Shown here: positions 49,014-60,571 of the stretch, one piece after another
Layout of the letters: the number at the start of each line of letters is the position of its first letter
How positions within the stretch are numbered: position 1 is the first letter of the stretch
From: Centroberyx gerrardi
Lineage: Eukaryota > Chordata > Actinopteri > Beryciformes > Berycidae
Assembly (NCBI RefSeq): GCF_048128805.1
Contig: NC_135997.1
Coordinates: 1,318,434 to 1,382,433 of the forward strand
DNA length: 64,000 nt
Reading direction: 5' to 3'
Notes under the pieces: model-generated
Databases searched by the model: none
What the model was told of the DNA's origin: nothing
The model's input: the letters and a program-made list of their open reading frames with translations, nothing else
Position numbers and translations under genes: made by a program

Positions 49014-49380
49014 GGTTTGAAGCACACGGGAATGAAGAGGAAAGACAGACCTCATCTGCAATGGACACAGAAAGAGAAGAGTGTGCAGGTACACCACCAT
49101 GCAGATTACCTATATGCACACAAATGCAATTTGGTTGGAATGACTGCATAAATCATTTTGGATAGAATATTCAATATATCGTTCGCAAATTAATTTTGAT
49201 AGCTTAGTATAATGGCTGAAAAATGAGACCATCCTTGTGAAAATTGGTTTTTGGTGTTGCTTTTATGTGTTCAATATGGACTGTGGACTGTGTAGGGTTC
49301 ACTTGCAGCACACAGGATGGGCCAGGAAGACAGGAAGAGGACTGCTTCACTGTATGCGAACAAGCGTCACTCAATACAAG
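49014..49380 (+). other. GVIN copy B exons 2 and 3
   Basis: Exon 2 (49014-49088, ATG at 49061) and exon 3 (49296-49380) keep their acceptors and donors. Exon 3 is 85 nt against 87 in copy A, because 'gtacatg' became 'gtatg'. This 2-bp deletion shifts the downstream frame relative to copy A, so exon 3 now ends after two bases of a codon (AG). No stop codon appears in the exon in the new frame (it ends CEQASLNT). Confidence 0.7.
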
Positions 49381-51342
49381 GTGAGAGAGCACCATTTCAT
49401 TAGCATTGGACACAAATTCCACAACTATGCTAGCTCAATCTAGCTGTAAGGGAAATATTCACCAGCAAAATATATTTTTTGATACTCTAACACCGGTCAA
49501 GCGAGTATCACTTAATGAGGAGAGAGAGCACTGTTTGACTAACTGACCTTCATTTGGCTCCTGATGAACACATCTTGTGCTGTTGGAAAAAAAACAAAAA
49601 AACTCCTCCTTACACAAGTTTATTCCAGTCCCATTATTCAGTTTGCATTTTGGCAGTTTCACGTCATCTCAGTCTTTTGTATACATATTTGTCATCTCTC
49701 TGCAAGGAAGAGAGGGATCAAGTGGCAAGTTGTGTGACAGCTGACAATTCTACCACTAAGAGGTCACCACAGTAGTCAAGTTTCTCTTGAATGTAGTTTA
49801 GCAATGCAGTCTCGTTGCGGGGGACGTACTTCATTTTGTGGTGGAGAAATGTTATTTTCCCATAGGCTAATACATGTCCACAGCACGTAAATTGCCGTTT
49901 TAGAGATCGTGTTCATTTCATGTATTTGTGTGAGATTACGTTGACCTCCCGTTTGACCTAGACACTTGAAACTTGGTATATAGCTGTCATGCTGAACACA
50001 TTTGCCTCAAGGACCTATGAGCTCCGCCTGGGTAGATTTTCTGCCGTCTTGGAAATTTTGTGAAATCTTTGACAATCTTCTCTTGAACCATAAGTCCAAA
50101 TGACACTGAATTTGGTATGCATGGTCCATGGACATGCCCAAACATAAACAGCATTTTGTGTAATGATTGGGTAAATAATTGGGCAGAGTTATTAGCCAAT
50201 CAGATTCTGACATTATTCAATCTATCACAAGTCGACTTCACAGTGGCCTCAGACCTTGGAACTTGGTGGGTACATTAGCGACAACACCTCTAGGGACTGT
50301 ACCAAGTTTGGTGTTGATATCCCAAAGAACGACAACACAGTATGAATTTCAATTTGTGCTATGCTAACTGCTAATGCTAGAAATGACATTAACAGCATCT
50401 ACTCATAAACCGTGACTCGGATTCACTCCTAATTGCTTATGGACACTTCTCACACCAGTCCTGACTGAGTTTTAAGAAGCGGTGAGGCACGTGTGTTGAA
50501 TTCCACTAGCTGCAGTCACACTGATTAGTCCCTCCAGGATTCCGCGAAAAAAAAATCCAAATTCTGCTGTAATTCTGCAGCTAGAAATCATTCTGCGATA
50601 TTCCATGGACATTAGGAAAAACAGCCACAAATGATCATTTATTCTGAAAAATATATATTTATTCATCAATCCAGTTAAAGGGATCTGTAATGAATTCCTA
50701 AAATAAACATGCTCCTTTTAAACTCCTACTGTAGGCCTAACATGTATTCAATTGGAACTCTTGAAAAATAAGAGGTTTGAACCTCCACATGTGTAAGCTA
50801 AACATTAACAAGATGGAATGAAAAAAAGAACCATTGTAAAATAAATATATGGGAGCATTGGCAGCAGTGTGCAGTGTTCTCTTTCTTAAATACTTCAGCT
50901 CTACTTCACTCCAGCAGCTGCTAAAAAGTTTATGGGATTTGCGTATGGTCATCTTCTCTTCAAATGATAACCTGAATCAAATCAGATGGAAATGTTTATA
51001 ACCGCAATAAGAGCGGTAATTAATAGGCTAATTGCAAAGCCAGTGTGTGAGTCATATTAAACTTTTTTCCCGTTGATAATTAATGCCCGACGAGACAATC
51101 TATTTTTTTTTATATAGTCTAATTCGTATTTGTCTTCATTAGTTAACATTCATTTCTACAATATACCGTCTGACTAGAACAGGTGGTATTTTTTGCGGCG
51201 CGGTGTATGAATCGCTTTCACAATATGTAAATGATCAAAAGAGGTGGAGGTACGGGGAGAACGATAACGCAAATAACGTCCCGATATTTGACGTTTATGA
51301 ATAAGAAAACACCGTGACAGTATCTGCCCTGAACGTCACCTA
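49381..51342 (+). other. GVIN copy B intron 3, left part
   Basis: Collinear with the copy A intron but without the RecQ-fragment element; the empty ACACTGATT site is near 50519. It differs from A at about 49790-49945. No exon was seen. Confidence 0.5.
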
Positions 51343-54212
51343 CATAGGCGGTTTTACCATAAGGCATAGGTAGGCAATTGCTTGGGGCCTCGTCCGCCAA
51401 AGGGCCTCGTGAATTTTTTTTTTATGAATTTCACCTGTTCTAAATGAATGCGCGTTCATGAGAATTGTGAATTTGCATAATTGACGCCCCAATAATGCCA
51501 TATAAGGTTAGGGGTCCGGCCCATATGTCGGGAAGCTTCATTCATAAAAATGACATGGAAGACTAAGGAGAAGTCTACCAGCTCTGAGACTGAAGTCCTA
51601 CTATCAGAAATAAGTCAACCAAAGCATATAATATTTAATATAATTCAATAGTGGAATCGAAGGCCCTGCTAAAGCCAAGGAATGGGAAAAAATAACTTGT
51701 GCTGTTAATGCAGTGTCATCTGTTGTGCGTTCCCTTACGAAAATCAACTATAGGCCTAGTATTCCTATACTACATTTTAGATGAATACTAAATAAATATC
51801 CCAACAAATCTATAATTCCCTATAGGAATATTATAGTCATGGGCGGAAATTACGGGGGGGACAGGGGGGTCCGGACCCCCCCTTCCCGGGAAAAACAGAG
51901 AGTTGTCTCCCTCAATATATCATTGTAAACATAACTATATAATTTTAAATAATATAATAATATGCATTGAAAGCACTTGTGCTAATTATAGACACAAAAC
52001 AATGCGTTTTTAAGTTTCGAAAGATTGCCTTCCCCCATGCCTCACAGTGGTTTGGTCCACTGCCTACCTGCCTCCCCCTCGGTACGAGTGTCTGTGGAGG
52101 ATCTCTGGAAGTGTGTCAGTGGTGGCTGACCTCCAGTAAGTAGCTGCTTCGCAAAGGTTAACTTAAAACAAAGGATGTGTCAGACATTTTTCTTTACTTC
52201 TACCACTCAATAGAATAAAACACATTTACAATTGTAACCAGACTACATTTTGTTCCATTACCTCGCGGTTGAATCTTGTGCGTCAACGTGTTGGTACGGA
52301 GCCGCGTCTCCTAATGCATGTGTATGGAGGCAGGAGGTCTATCCACAATTAAAATCCTCATAACTCACTGAATTTTCGACCGATTTTCAAGCGGTTTGGT
52401 TTGTTACAAATGCCAGACATGTATTTATGATACAGGATACTTGGTTAAATTAAAACGCGGGTTTTCATACCAAAATTATCTTTTGTAGATGGTAACAGTA
52501 ATATTTCTATAATATAATATTTAAGATTAACTTACCCTACGTAATTAGGTTCTAAGTATATTCTTTTTTTCTTACTGCATGTAAAATGGCTGCCACTATG
52601 TTATTTTGTTTATAATTTTGGAAATAAAAGAAGACTTAATTCATAAAAAAGACATAATTACAAAACACTATGTTAAAATATTAAGTAAGTTTCTGGCAGG
52701 CTAGCGTTCTGGACTTTTACACATTGACAGCAAAACATTAGAGATCTGCTTTTTCGGGAAAACTAAATCTAATTAGGCATATATTAGCTTTAGTTAAGTT
52801 AATGGGTGTTGCTTCTCTCCTACTACTGCCAGCCAGCCAGGTCAGTTAAAATGGCAGAAAAAAGAAAAACAGACATCCGATCATTTTTCAGTGCACCGAA
52901 AGAAAGACCCCAGTAATATCAAAGGCAATTTGATAAAATCTTCTTAAGAAAGGAATGAAGTGCTTATGGAAATGTTTCATAATGGACCTCTATATACATT
53001 TAATACAACAGTACTTTTGGCGGCACCTTTGGTGTCCCCTTCAGGAATTGCTCTTGAGAAATTTTTCTGTTTATTGTCCCCCCCAACAGTGAAAGGAAAT
53101 ATCCGCCCTTGATTATAGTGATACTACAGAAGTCACTATAAACTCACTAGTGAGTATCACAGACACTCTAAGTCCCTATCGGAGTATTATAGGAATATTA
53201 TAGGACTATAGTGATTTGTCGTTAGGGCACCGTCACAGAAATAAAAAAAGAAATGGCTTGACATGAAATTAGATGCAAAAAGCAAGACGATCCATGACTG
53301 CAACAGGAGGGGGGCAAGAGGAATTCTCCATTACACAGACAGATGAAAGAATAGGCCTATACCTGCCATAATTGCCGATGTGGCTGTGTCAGGTGTTCAG
53401 CAGAGGATGTGGCCCTGGCAGCGACTTGCAAGCTGCTGCAGCATGTGATGATATAGGCTTATGCATGACTCTAATGGTAAGACCTAAAGCCATTTCTCTT
53501 TTTAAAATTTAGATTCACTTGCACTCACCCACATTAACGTTATCAACTGGAATAAAATAACCTAAATCAGATTCATCTCCCTCTATAATGTATTTTCCCC
53601 AATACAATCTAACCTTGCCTTTGTCTGACCTGAGTGTTTATCAAATAACCTGGCAATTATTAGTGTTTTTTGTTTTGTCTTTGTATTGAGCGCACTTATA
53701 GGCTACTATGTATGGATATTTATGAGATTGCTATTTTTCCTGTGACTATAACCACTGTAGTTAATCTCAACATGATTATACAGTGTCGTTTATATATTCA
53801 AACTCAAAATTTCTTCAAAGTGACAGAGATACAATCTATTAGTCAACAACAAAGTATTTTTTTTGCTTTGGAGAACGGCAGGTTGATTGTACCTGACTCG
53901 TACGACAGGTCTGGACCACTCGTAGATTTTGTTCGTACCTAAGAGAGAATTCTAAATTGGTGAATGCAGCAAGTTCTCTTAAATCGCTCGTATACGTGAT
54001 TTAAGAACGAATCTGTTCGTACAAGTGGTTCTTGCATGAGGCTCATTGTTCGTAATATCTCACTAGGACATGTTTCATAGCACCTCGGCCCAGTTATCAA
54101 TTCTCATATGTACAAGAGCCAATGTATTGTTCCGTAGTATAGTATCCCTGTCTGCTTCCCTCATCTTGTTCTCCACACCTAGCGGTCGCGGTGCTGTGCA
54201 TCAGATGAAGAG

Positions 54213-54248
<36 letters not shown>

Positions 54249-54448
54249 CTGAAGGTCATTTGAAGTTCTTCAGTTAGAACAGTTAGAATTCTCATTTGGG
54301 TCTGTCCTTTAGTTCTGTGGCTTTGTTAACTGAAAAGAGCTGCCTCCAAATAGTTTTTGTTCACTAGATGATTGCGTTAAGCAAAATGGAGAAGGGCCTC
54401 ACACATTGGTCTTTGCCTGGGGCCTCCAAATCACTAAAACCGCCCCTG
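51343..54448. mobile_element. hAT element in GVIN copy B intron, with a second hAT nested inside
   Basis: Flanked by GTCACCTA (51335-51342 and 54449-54456). The ends are CATAGGCGGTTTTA and, inverted, CAGGGGCGGTTTTA. Copy A has a single ATCACCTA-like site here (about 28777-28784), that is, no insertion. Its own length without the nested element is about 1.8 kb. It contains a (GT)n run (54217-54247) and no convincing transposase frame. Confidence 0.88.
51838..53111. mobile_element. hAT MITE (1274 bp), sister of 17351-18607, nested
   Basis: Flanked by ATTATAGT (51830-51837 and 53112-53119). The ends CATGGGCGGAAATT and CAAGGGCGGATATTTCC match the element in copy A. A 17-bp stretch present here ('ctcctactactgccagc') is missing in the sister. 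It carries the same short MAEKRKTDIRSFFS remnant. Confidence 0.92.
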
Positions 54449-54545
54449 GTCACCTAAACCTGCCAGTAAGTTTTATGAATGAGCCCCATAATGTAACGTT
54501 ATGCAAATGAGGTGATGACTGCCAAGAGATGGCAGCAGAGGAGGA

Positions 54546-54556
54546 GAAACTGAAAC
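54546..54556 (+). promoter_or_regulatory. ISRE-like motif upstream of GVIN copy B large ORF
   Basis: GAAACTGAAAC, same context as 28875-28885. It lies about 1.2 kb before the ATG at 55757, so it could act as a proximal promoter element for a transcript starting inside the intron. Activity is inferred only from the motif. Confidence 0.4.
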
Positions 54557-54775
54557 TAAAACTCACCTTCATAATCGAAGAGGGAACTTGTAGCCTTTCT
54601 CTAGTTTAGATCCAGGAGTCAATAAAAACAGTCTTTGTACTTCACCAGTGTTAATGTTGGGCAGGTTGTGGAGCGATTTAGTGAAGGCCAGAGCTGGCAA
54701 CAGGAAGTTGTAATACACCGGTTTCTCAATTCGGAAGCTGTTACCATGTCAATGTGAAAAGGGCCTATACCCTAG

Positions 54776-55734
54776 TGATATCTAGTGGTAATTTTGAAAA
54801 ATGCATGGTTTTGAGAGTGAAACCTGCTTTTTCCGCGGATATTCTGCAGGTGGACCTATTTTCCGCGGTAAATTCCGCTGTCACAGAATCCTTGAGGGTC
54901 TGACTGATCCGACAGAAAACGGACAGAATTATTGACAGATACATTTCTGTCCATGGGGCTGTTTTGGAGCATAGTGGAAGAGGCAGAAATAGTAGCCTAG
55001 CTTCGCTCATAACGGTGCTACTTCATAGAAACAAGTTGAATTCACTTGAACACATTGTTTTATCACTCACATTGGGTTGAAAATAGGAAAGAATGTGCAG
55101 TTTCTTCTTTCTCGACATTTTCACAACACAACCTGTCAGCTCCGCGGCTCAGATTAACTGTCTGTGCTTGTCATTTGATTGTGCGTTTGTTTAATCGACA
55201 ACCGACAGTGGCCCGGCATCCCAGTTGAGTTGAGTTTTCCGTTTTTAAGCACTGTGATTGGCCCGACAGTCCAAACACCGCCCAGGCGGAAAACTTTGGT
55301 CATAAAATGAACCAAGCCAGTAGTTTATGCTCCTAAAACAGGTACAACCACCGGTACTGGTCTGTATTTCTTTTTTCAGAACTGGAGCATGCGTTACGTT
55401 GTCAAATTCACTCCCGGAACGGCGTATCGGTGCGTTCAAGAGACTCGGGGCCACCTCTTAGTCAGAGACGCCCTCTAGAGGCCATCTCACGAAGCGACAT
55501 CTCACTAAGCGTTACCTGACTGACTGACTGACTGACTGACTAACTGACTAACATTAATTTGCCGCGTGATGCCCTCGACTGCACCGCGGGAAAAATTCAA
55601 CCAAAGTTACCAAAGTGGTGCAGAAATACAAAAGAGACAGGAAAATAGAAGTTTTGTTAACACATTTTTTTCATCAAAGTATCAACTGTTACCAGTGTTG
55701 CCGCTAGCAATATTACCACTGCCTCCAAGCTCAG
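54776..55734. other. Foreign segment replacing the first ~200 codons of the GVIN large exon
   Basis: Left of 54775 the text matches copy A up to 29104; right of 55735 it matches copy A from about 30197. Between them copy B has about 960 bp unrelated to the about 1.09 kb of copy A. The lost part includes the splice acceptor at 29598 and the N-terminal coding part. The segment includes the inverted 'cctctagagg' repeat (55445-55600), a (TGAC)n run (55513-55545) and an end resembling 'gaatccttgaggg', inverse of the 'ccctccaggattcc' start near 50527. Confidence 0.75.
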
Positions 55735-55756
55735 CAATGTCTTCATACACAGAGAC

Positions 55757-58700
55757 ATGGAAGGGGGAGCAGTTCAAAGAACAATTGCCAATGGATTGGT
55801 AGAGGTTTGCTGGTACCTTCCTTGTGGTTCAGAAAAACTTGACGCATTTCCAAAGCCAATTGCCTTTGCCAATTTGAGAGGAGATGTTTGTGAGTCACTA
55901 GCAGAATTCAAGTTTCTTTTTCAAGTATCAACAGCTACCTTACTATTCCTGGACAAAATTGAAGAAACTGAGCACAGGATTTTGACTTCTCTTCAAGATG
56001 TGAGATCCAAACTATTCTTAGTTTTAAATCGCAGGGAGGGGAATGCTCGTGAGGACATGATGTCTGTCAAGAAAACAGTTGAAGCCTTAGATTTGCCAAA
56101 AAGCAGTGTGAAAATCAAAGATCCAAGGGTAAATGTTGCAGAGTTTTTAAAGAAACTTTGTACAGCCATCAAGACAACACTGACAGATGTAACAACCACA
56201 ATGAACATTGAAGATATGCTTGACAAAGCTGTGGAACTTGGTCTGTCTGTGGATGAATGCAAAAGTGACCTCCAAAAGAGAGAAGCTGAGGAGATCATGA
56301 AAGATATTGATTTTCAGAGTATATCAGAATACAAGAAGCAACAGCTTCCTTTGCAAGGAGATAATTGGAAAAGGTTAGCCCAGTTAGAGAAGGAGGAATG
56401 TAGATTGCAAAAAGCTGGTGACTTAGGAGAGGAAGAATACAAATATCAGCTACAGGCAGAGAAAGTATGCATTAGGAAGGAGCAAAGCAAATACAAACTA
56501 TCTGGAGCAATGAAGAAATTTATTGCATCCTTAGACACAACTAACAAAGAGGAAAGAGATTTTTTTCTCAAGTGGATGAAACTCAAGCTTGATGCACATT
56601 CACGGAGCAAACTGTCTGAACTATGTAACAAATTCAAAGAGCAATGCCAGAAGAAAGACATGAAACTTATTTCAGTGTTGGATCACGCTTTGCTGGAAAG
56701 CTCTTTGGGAATGGAGCATTACATGAGAGAGATGGGACAGATCTATGAGGTTTCCTGCTCAAATAAACCTGCTGATGAAATATCTGGTCTCCCTGGGTTG
56801 GCTGCTGAAATGCTGTTGGATGGATATCCTTTAGAGCTCTTGGATGGAAACACTTCCAATATCCCAGAGAGATGGGTGACAGATGTGCTGATGGAGCTTC
56901 ACAGGAAGGTTGGAGGGAAGAGCAGACTGTTAGTACTGACTGTGTTGGGTGTACAAAGTACAGGGAAGTCAATGCTGCTCAACACCATGTTTGGTGTGCA
57001 GTTTCCTGTCAGCAGTGGCAGATGCACTAGAGGAGCTTTCATGCTCTTCCTCAGAATTGGAGACGATATGCAAAGTGACTTGAATTGTGACTTTATACTT
57101 CTTATTGACACAGAGGGTCTAAAGTCTCCTGACTTGGCACAACTGGATGATAGTTATGAGCATGACAACCAGCTGGCAACCTTGGTCATCGGTTTAAGTG
57201 ATGTCACTATTATCAACATTTCAATGGAGAACTCAACAGAAATTAAAGATATCCTGCAAATCGCAGCTCATGCATTCCTCAGAATGAAGGAAATTGGGAA
57301 AAAGCCAGTTTGCCATTTTGTGCACCAAAATGTTGCTGGAGTTTCTGCTCATACGAAGAACATGACAGAAAGAAAGCATGTCATGGATCAGCTCAATGAA
57401 ATGACGCAGATTGCAGCTGACATGGAGAAACAGCCTTCTATTAAAGCATTCACAGATGTGCTGGACTATGACATGGAAAAAAACAACTGGTACATCCCAG
57501 GGCTTTGGCATGGAACTCCTCCGATGGCACCAGTGAACACCGGCTACAGTGAAGCTGTGGCAGATTTCAAGAAAAATCTCTTGGAGACCCTGAAAAGTGA
57601 CACAAACATTGAAGTCTCACAGATACCAGAGTTTCTGAAATGGATGAGTAGTCTCTGGAAAGCCGTGAAGTATGAGAATTTCATTTTTAGTTTCAGAAAC
57701 ACTCTTGTGGCTCAAGCCTATGACAACCTTTGCAAAGAGTTCAGTCAATGGGAATGGGATTTCAAAAAAGAGATTTTCTCCTGGCAGACAGCAACAGAGT
57801 TGGAAATCTCCAATGCTGACAATGAATCTGACATCCAGTGTTGGAATACACTGGTTGCATCAAAAAAATCAGAGGCATCAGAACAGACAGAACTCCAAAA
57901 AAACAAAATGAGGGAGAAACTTCAGGCCTACTACAAAAGGAAAGACAAACATGTAAATCTGATAGAGAAACACAGAAATGACTTTTTGAACAGTATCAAT
58001 AGTCTTGAAAATGAAGTCAAACATTCTGTGAATAATAAATTGGATTGTGCACTTGAGCTAAAAATAAGTGCAAAAAAGGCTCAGGACATTCAGAGGAAAT
58101 ACAGAGATGTGATTGAAGAACGGGTGATGAAGCTCCTGAGCAACTGCAAAAAATCAACGCTGTCCGATGAAGAATTGACAGATGAGTTTGAGAAGATGTG
58201 GACTGGAGCTGTTGTAAATGTGTCTGGCCTGAAAGAACAAGGTATACCTTCATGTATCCTCAAGCAGTTGGGAAAAAAATTCTCAAATCAGAATGTCAGT
58301 GAGGAATTGCAGAATATTGAAGACTTAAATGAAATTGGAAAGGATTCATTTAAGGCCAGGAGTAAACATATGATTCAAAATCTGTTCCTCAAACAAAACA
58401 TGAAAGGAGATTTGCAGAGCTTTGCAGATGATGTCATTGAGACTTGCACACGGTTTGTGCAAGATACTGCAAAGACAAACAAAGATTACCATGACACTTT
58501 CACAAACGATCTTCTAGAAATAATAGATGAATCACTTAAACAAATTGACCAGCACCTCAAAACAAATGCCCAATTTGAGATTGACCTGAAACTTCACATA
58601 TGTGGCATTGCCTCAAGGGAATTCCGTCAAATGCACAGAAAATACTTGGTAGATAATGATCCCCAAACTCAGCTGGAGAAGTACAAGACTCAGTACTTGT

Positions 58701-59797
58701 CAGATTTTCTCGACTTATACAAAGAGAAAGATCATTGCCAACGCAAAGCAACTGATTTTGTCCAGTTTTGTATCAAACCTGCTGTGGAAGAGTACATCAA
58801 TAGATCTCTTGGAATAAACATTGTGGATGAAATTTTAACAAGTTGCCATTCACTAGAGGACAGTTCACGCTCATTTTTCCAGTATTGCATTCTAAAAGAG
58901 TTGCTGGAAAAGGAAGACTTCGAGGATTTTGTCAACTACATTTTGAAATATAAAATATATGTTGAGAATTGGATATTTCAGCACATCCTGCAAAAAATGT
59001 CAGAGGACAAGACTTTGTGCAAACTGAAAAACATCAATCTGGAGGTAATAGTTAAAAAAACAACAGAAGCAATTAAGCAGGCCTCAAAAGGAGAGGATGA
59101 CTCTCCGTTGCCAGATGACAATGACAGCATCACAGAGCTCATCAACAACATGCGCAAAAACTTGATTAAAGACATCTCAATCTCAATGGAGGCTGTAAAA
59201 GGTGTACTGTTTCAAATACAAAGCACATGCCATCCATTTACCAAGAGCCTCATTAAATCAATGAGTGACTTAAGGGAAGAGCTCCAGCAGGAATTCTCAA
59301 ACTCTGAAGACATCACTGAGACGCTGAATAACCTTCCCATCAAACCACAGGATGAGCTCTTCAAGCGGATGTTTGGCTGCGGACAGCAATGCCCCTTTTG
59401 TAAAGTTCCATGTGAGGCTGGAGGTAAAGACCACAGGCAACATCATGCAGCTGTGCATCGGCCACAAGGTCTTAGTGGATACGCACATTCAGAAAGTAAA
59501 AAGCTGGCTGAATCACTGTGTACAACTGACGTGCACAGTGAATGTCGATTCGAAAACACGGAGACCAACTGGAAGTGGCATCCTTACAAACAATACCATG
59601 AATACTATCCAGACTGGCACATTCCCCCAGACCCCTCCATAGAGGCGTCTGACTACTGGAAGTATGTCCTGGTGCAATACAATGACAGATTTGCTCTAAC
59701 ATACGAGCTACAGCCAGCTGATATTCCAGGGGCCTGGAGGAGCATCACAAAGCAACAAGCACTCAAGGCTTTGAAGAGTGCCTTCAATATAAAGTGA
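55757..59797 (+). CDS. Interferon-induced very large GTPase (GVIN/VLIG)-like, copy B, N-terminally truncated
   Basis: Open frame of 1346 codons starting MEGGAVQRTIANG and ending in TGA. It aligns with copy A from about codon 206 of its large exon to the end, with scattered substitutions and a 6-codon deletion near 58360 (SKHMIQNLF). The G domain is kept: P-loop GVQSTGKSM (residues 398-406; copy A has GKST) and DTEG (451-454). The C-terminal Cys/His cluster begins at residue 1208. A frame this long without stops, together with conservative changes, suggests selection or a recent origin. The translation start is uncertain. It could begin at 55757, or exon 3 (donor 49381) could join a new AG at 55733-55734 in frame, giving about 1391 residues. 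ATTAAA at 59902 is a possible polyadenylation signal. Confidence 0.82.
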   Translation: MEGGAVQRTIANGLVEVCWYLPCGSEKLDAFPKPIAFANLRGDVCESLAEFKFLFQVSTATLLFLDKIEETEHRILTSLQDVRSKLFLVLNRREGNAREDMMSVKKTVEALDLPKSSVKIKDPRVNVAEFLKKLCTAIKTTLTDVTTTMNIEDMLDKAVELGLSVDECKSDLQKREAEEIMKDIDFQSISEYKKQQLPLQGDNWKRLAQLEKEECRLQKAGDLGEEEYKYQLQAEKVCIRKEQSKYKLSGAMKKFIASLDTTNKEERDFFLKWMKLKLDAHSRSKLSELCNKFKEQCQKKDMKLISVLDHALLESSLGMEHYMREMGQIYEVSCSNKPADEISGLPGLAAEMLLDGYPLELLDGNTSNIPERWVTDVLMELHRKVGGKSRLLVLTVLGVQSTGKSMLLNTMFGVQFPVSSGRCTRGAFMLFLRIGDDMQSDLNCDFILLIDTEGLKSPDLAQLDDSYEHDNQLATLVIGLSDVTIINISMENSTEIKDILQIAAHAFLRMKEIGKKPVCHFVHQNVAGVSAHTKNMTERKHVMDQLNEMTQIAADMEKQPSIKAFTDVLDYDMEKNNWYIPGLWHGTPPMAPVNTGYSEAVADFKKNLLETLKSDTNIEVSQIPEFLKWMSSLWKAVKYENFIFSFRNTLVAQAYDNLCKEFSQWEWDFKKEIFSWQTATELEISNADNESDIQCWNTLVASKKSEASEQTELQKNKMREKLQAYYKRKDKHVNLIEKHRNDFLNSINSLENEVKHSVNNKLDCALELKISAKKAQDIQRKYRDVIEERVMKLLSNCKKSTLSDEELTDEFEKMWTGAVVNVSGLKEQGIPSCILKQLGKKFSNQNVSEELQNIEDLNEIGKDSFKARSKHMIQNLFLKQNMKGDLQSFADDVIETCTRFVQDTAKTNKDYHDTFTNDLLEIIDESLKQIDQHLKTNAQFEIDLKLHICGIASREFRQMHRKYLVDNDPQTQLEKYKTQYLSDFLDLYKEKDHCQRKATDFVQFCIKPAVEEYINRSLGINIVDEILTSCHSLEDSSRSFFQYCILKELLEKEDFEDFVNYILKYKIYVENWIFQHILQKMSEDKTLCKLKNINLEVIVKKTTEAIKQASKGEDDSPLPDDNDSITELINNMRKNLIKDISISMEAVKGVLFQIQSTCHPFTKSLIKSMSDLREELQQEFSNSEDITETLNNLPIKPQDELFKRMFGCGQQCPFCKVPCEAGGKDHRQHHAAVHRPQGLSGYAHSESKKLAESLCTTDVHSECRFENTETNWKWHPYKQYHEYYPDWHIPPDPSIEASDYWKYVLVQYNDRFALTYELQPADIPGAWRSITKQQALKALKSAFNIK

Positions 59798-59994
59798 AAA
59801 ATGTTGTTCATTTAAGTGAAAAATGCAAAGATTCTGCAAAATCACACTCCAGTTAAGCCCAAAAGGATGTGGGGCCTGAATAGATTAGGACATTCAGTTC
59901 AATTAAAGACAGATGAATACTGTTTGAAACAATTTTTTGTCAGCTGAAGGCGAGCCAATGTGTTTATTCATAAAAGTAGATCTTTTCGTGTTAA

Positions 59995-60571
59995 ACCTGC
60001 AGTAAGCGATTTCAGACCCTGTAACCAATCCTGAAGCTAACGTGTGCCACGTGGAGATTTCCGTGAGACGTACTGACATAAACAAACAGCCACACGTGGG
60101 CCAGCTGTGTTGTTGTTTTCACCTCTTTCCTAAAGCTTGTTGTCCAGTTCGGCCCGAGTCGAAGCTCCTCCCGAACCATTCAGTAGCTTTTCCTTTTTTT
60201 TAAACTGGCTCATCTCCTCCCTCGCTGTTTGAAAGCGGCGCTCTCCCCCTCCCATTCCTGAAAAACATTCTGGTAATAGCGGAATTGATGATGCGAGCGA
60301 GTAAACCAAGGAGGTTCTACATTAACGGAGTAAACTTGTTCAACTAGTAAACTTACTTCACTTGTCATTGTGGGTAACGTTCAGCGGGAGAAAAATCTGG
60401 CAAAGCGAGACTGGTAACCGGTGAGACTTGTCTGTATGTACGTTTATTTTAGCCGTTAGCCTTTATGCACGGTTTGGGCTTCCGTTGCCCAGTAGCTTTG
60501 CTGGGTGTGATTACAAAATGTGCTGCAGTTTCTGTCACCCTCTAGTGGTCAGAAAATCGCTTAGTGTAGCT
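59995..60571. mobile_element. TTAA-flanked MITE downstream of GVIN copy B
   Basis: TTAA at 59991-59994 and 60572-60575. The ends are ACCTGCAGTAAGCGATTT and, inverted, AGCTACACTAAGCGATTT. Copy A at 34501-34504 has a single TTAA with matching flanks and no insert. Confidence 0.88.

Noticed and set aside
54765..55010. Minus-strand frame MSEARLLFLPLPLC in the segment replacing the GVIN 5' end
   Set aside because: No recognisable family; lies in repeat-derived DNA and is not kept elsewhere in the window.
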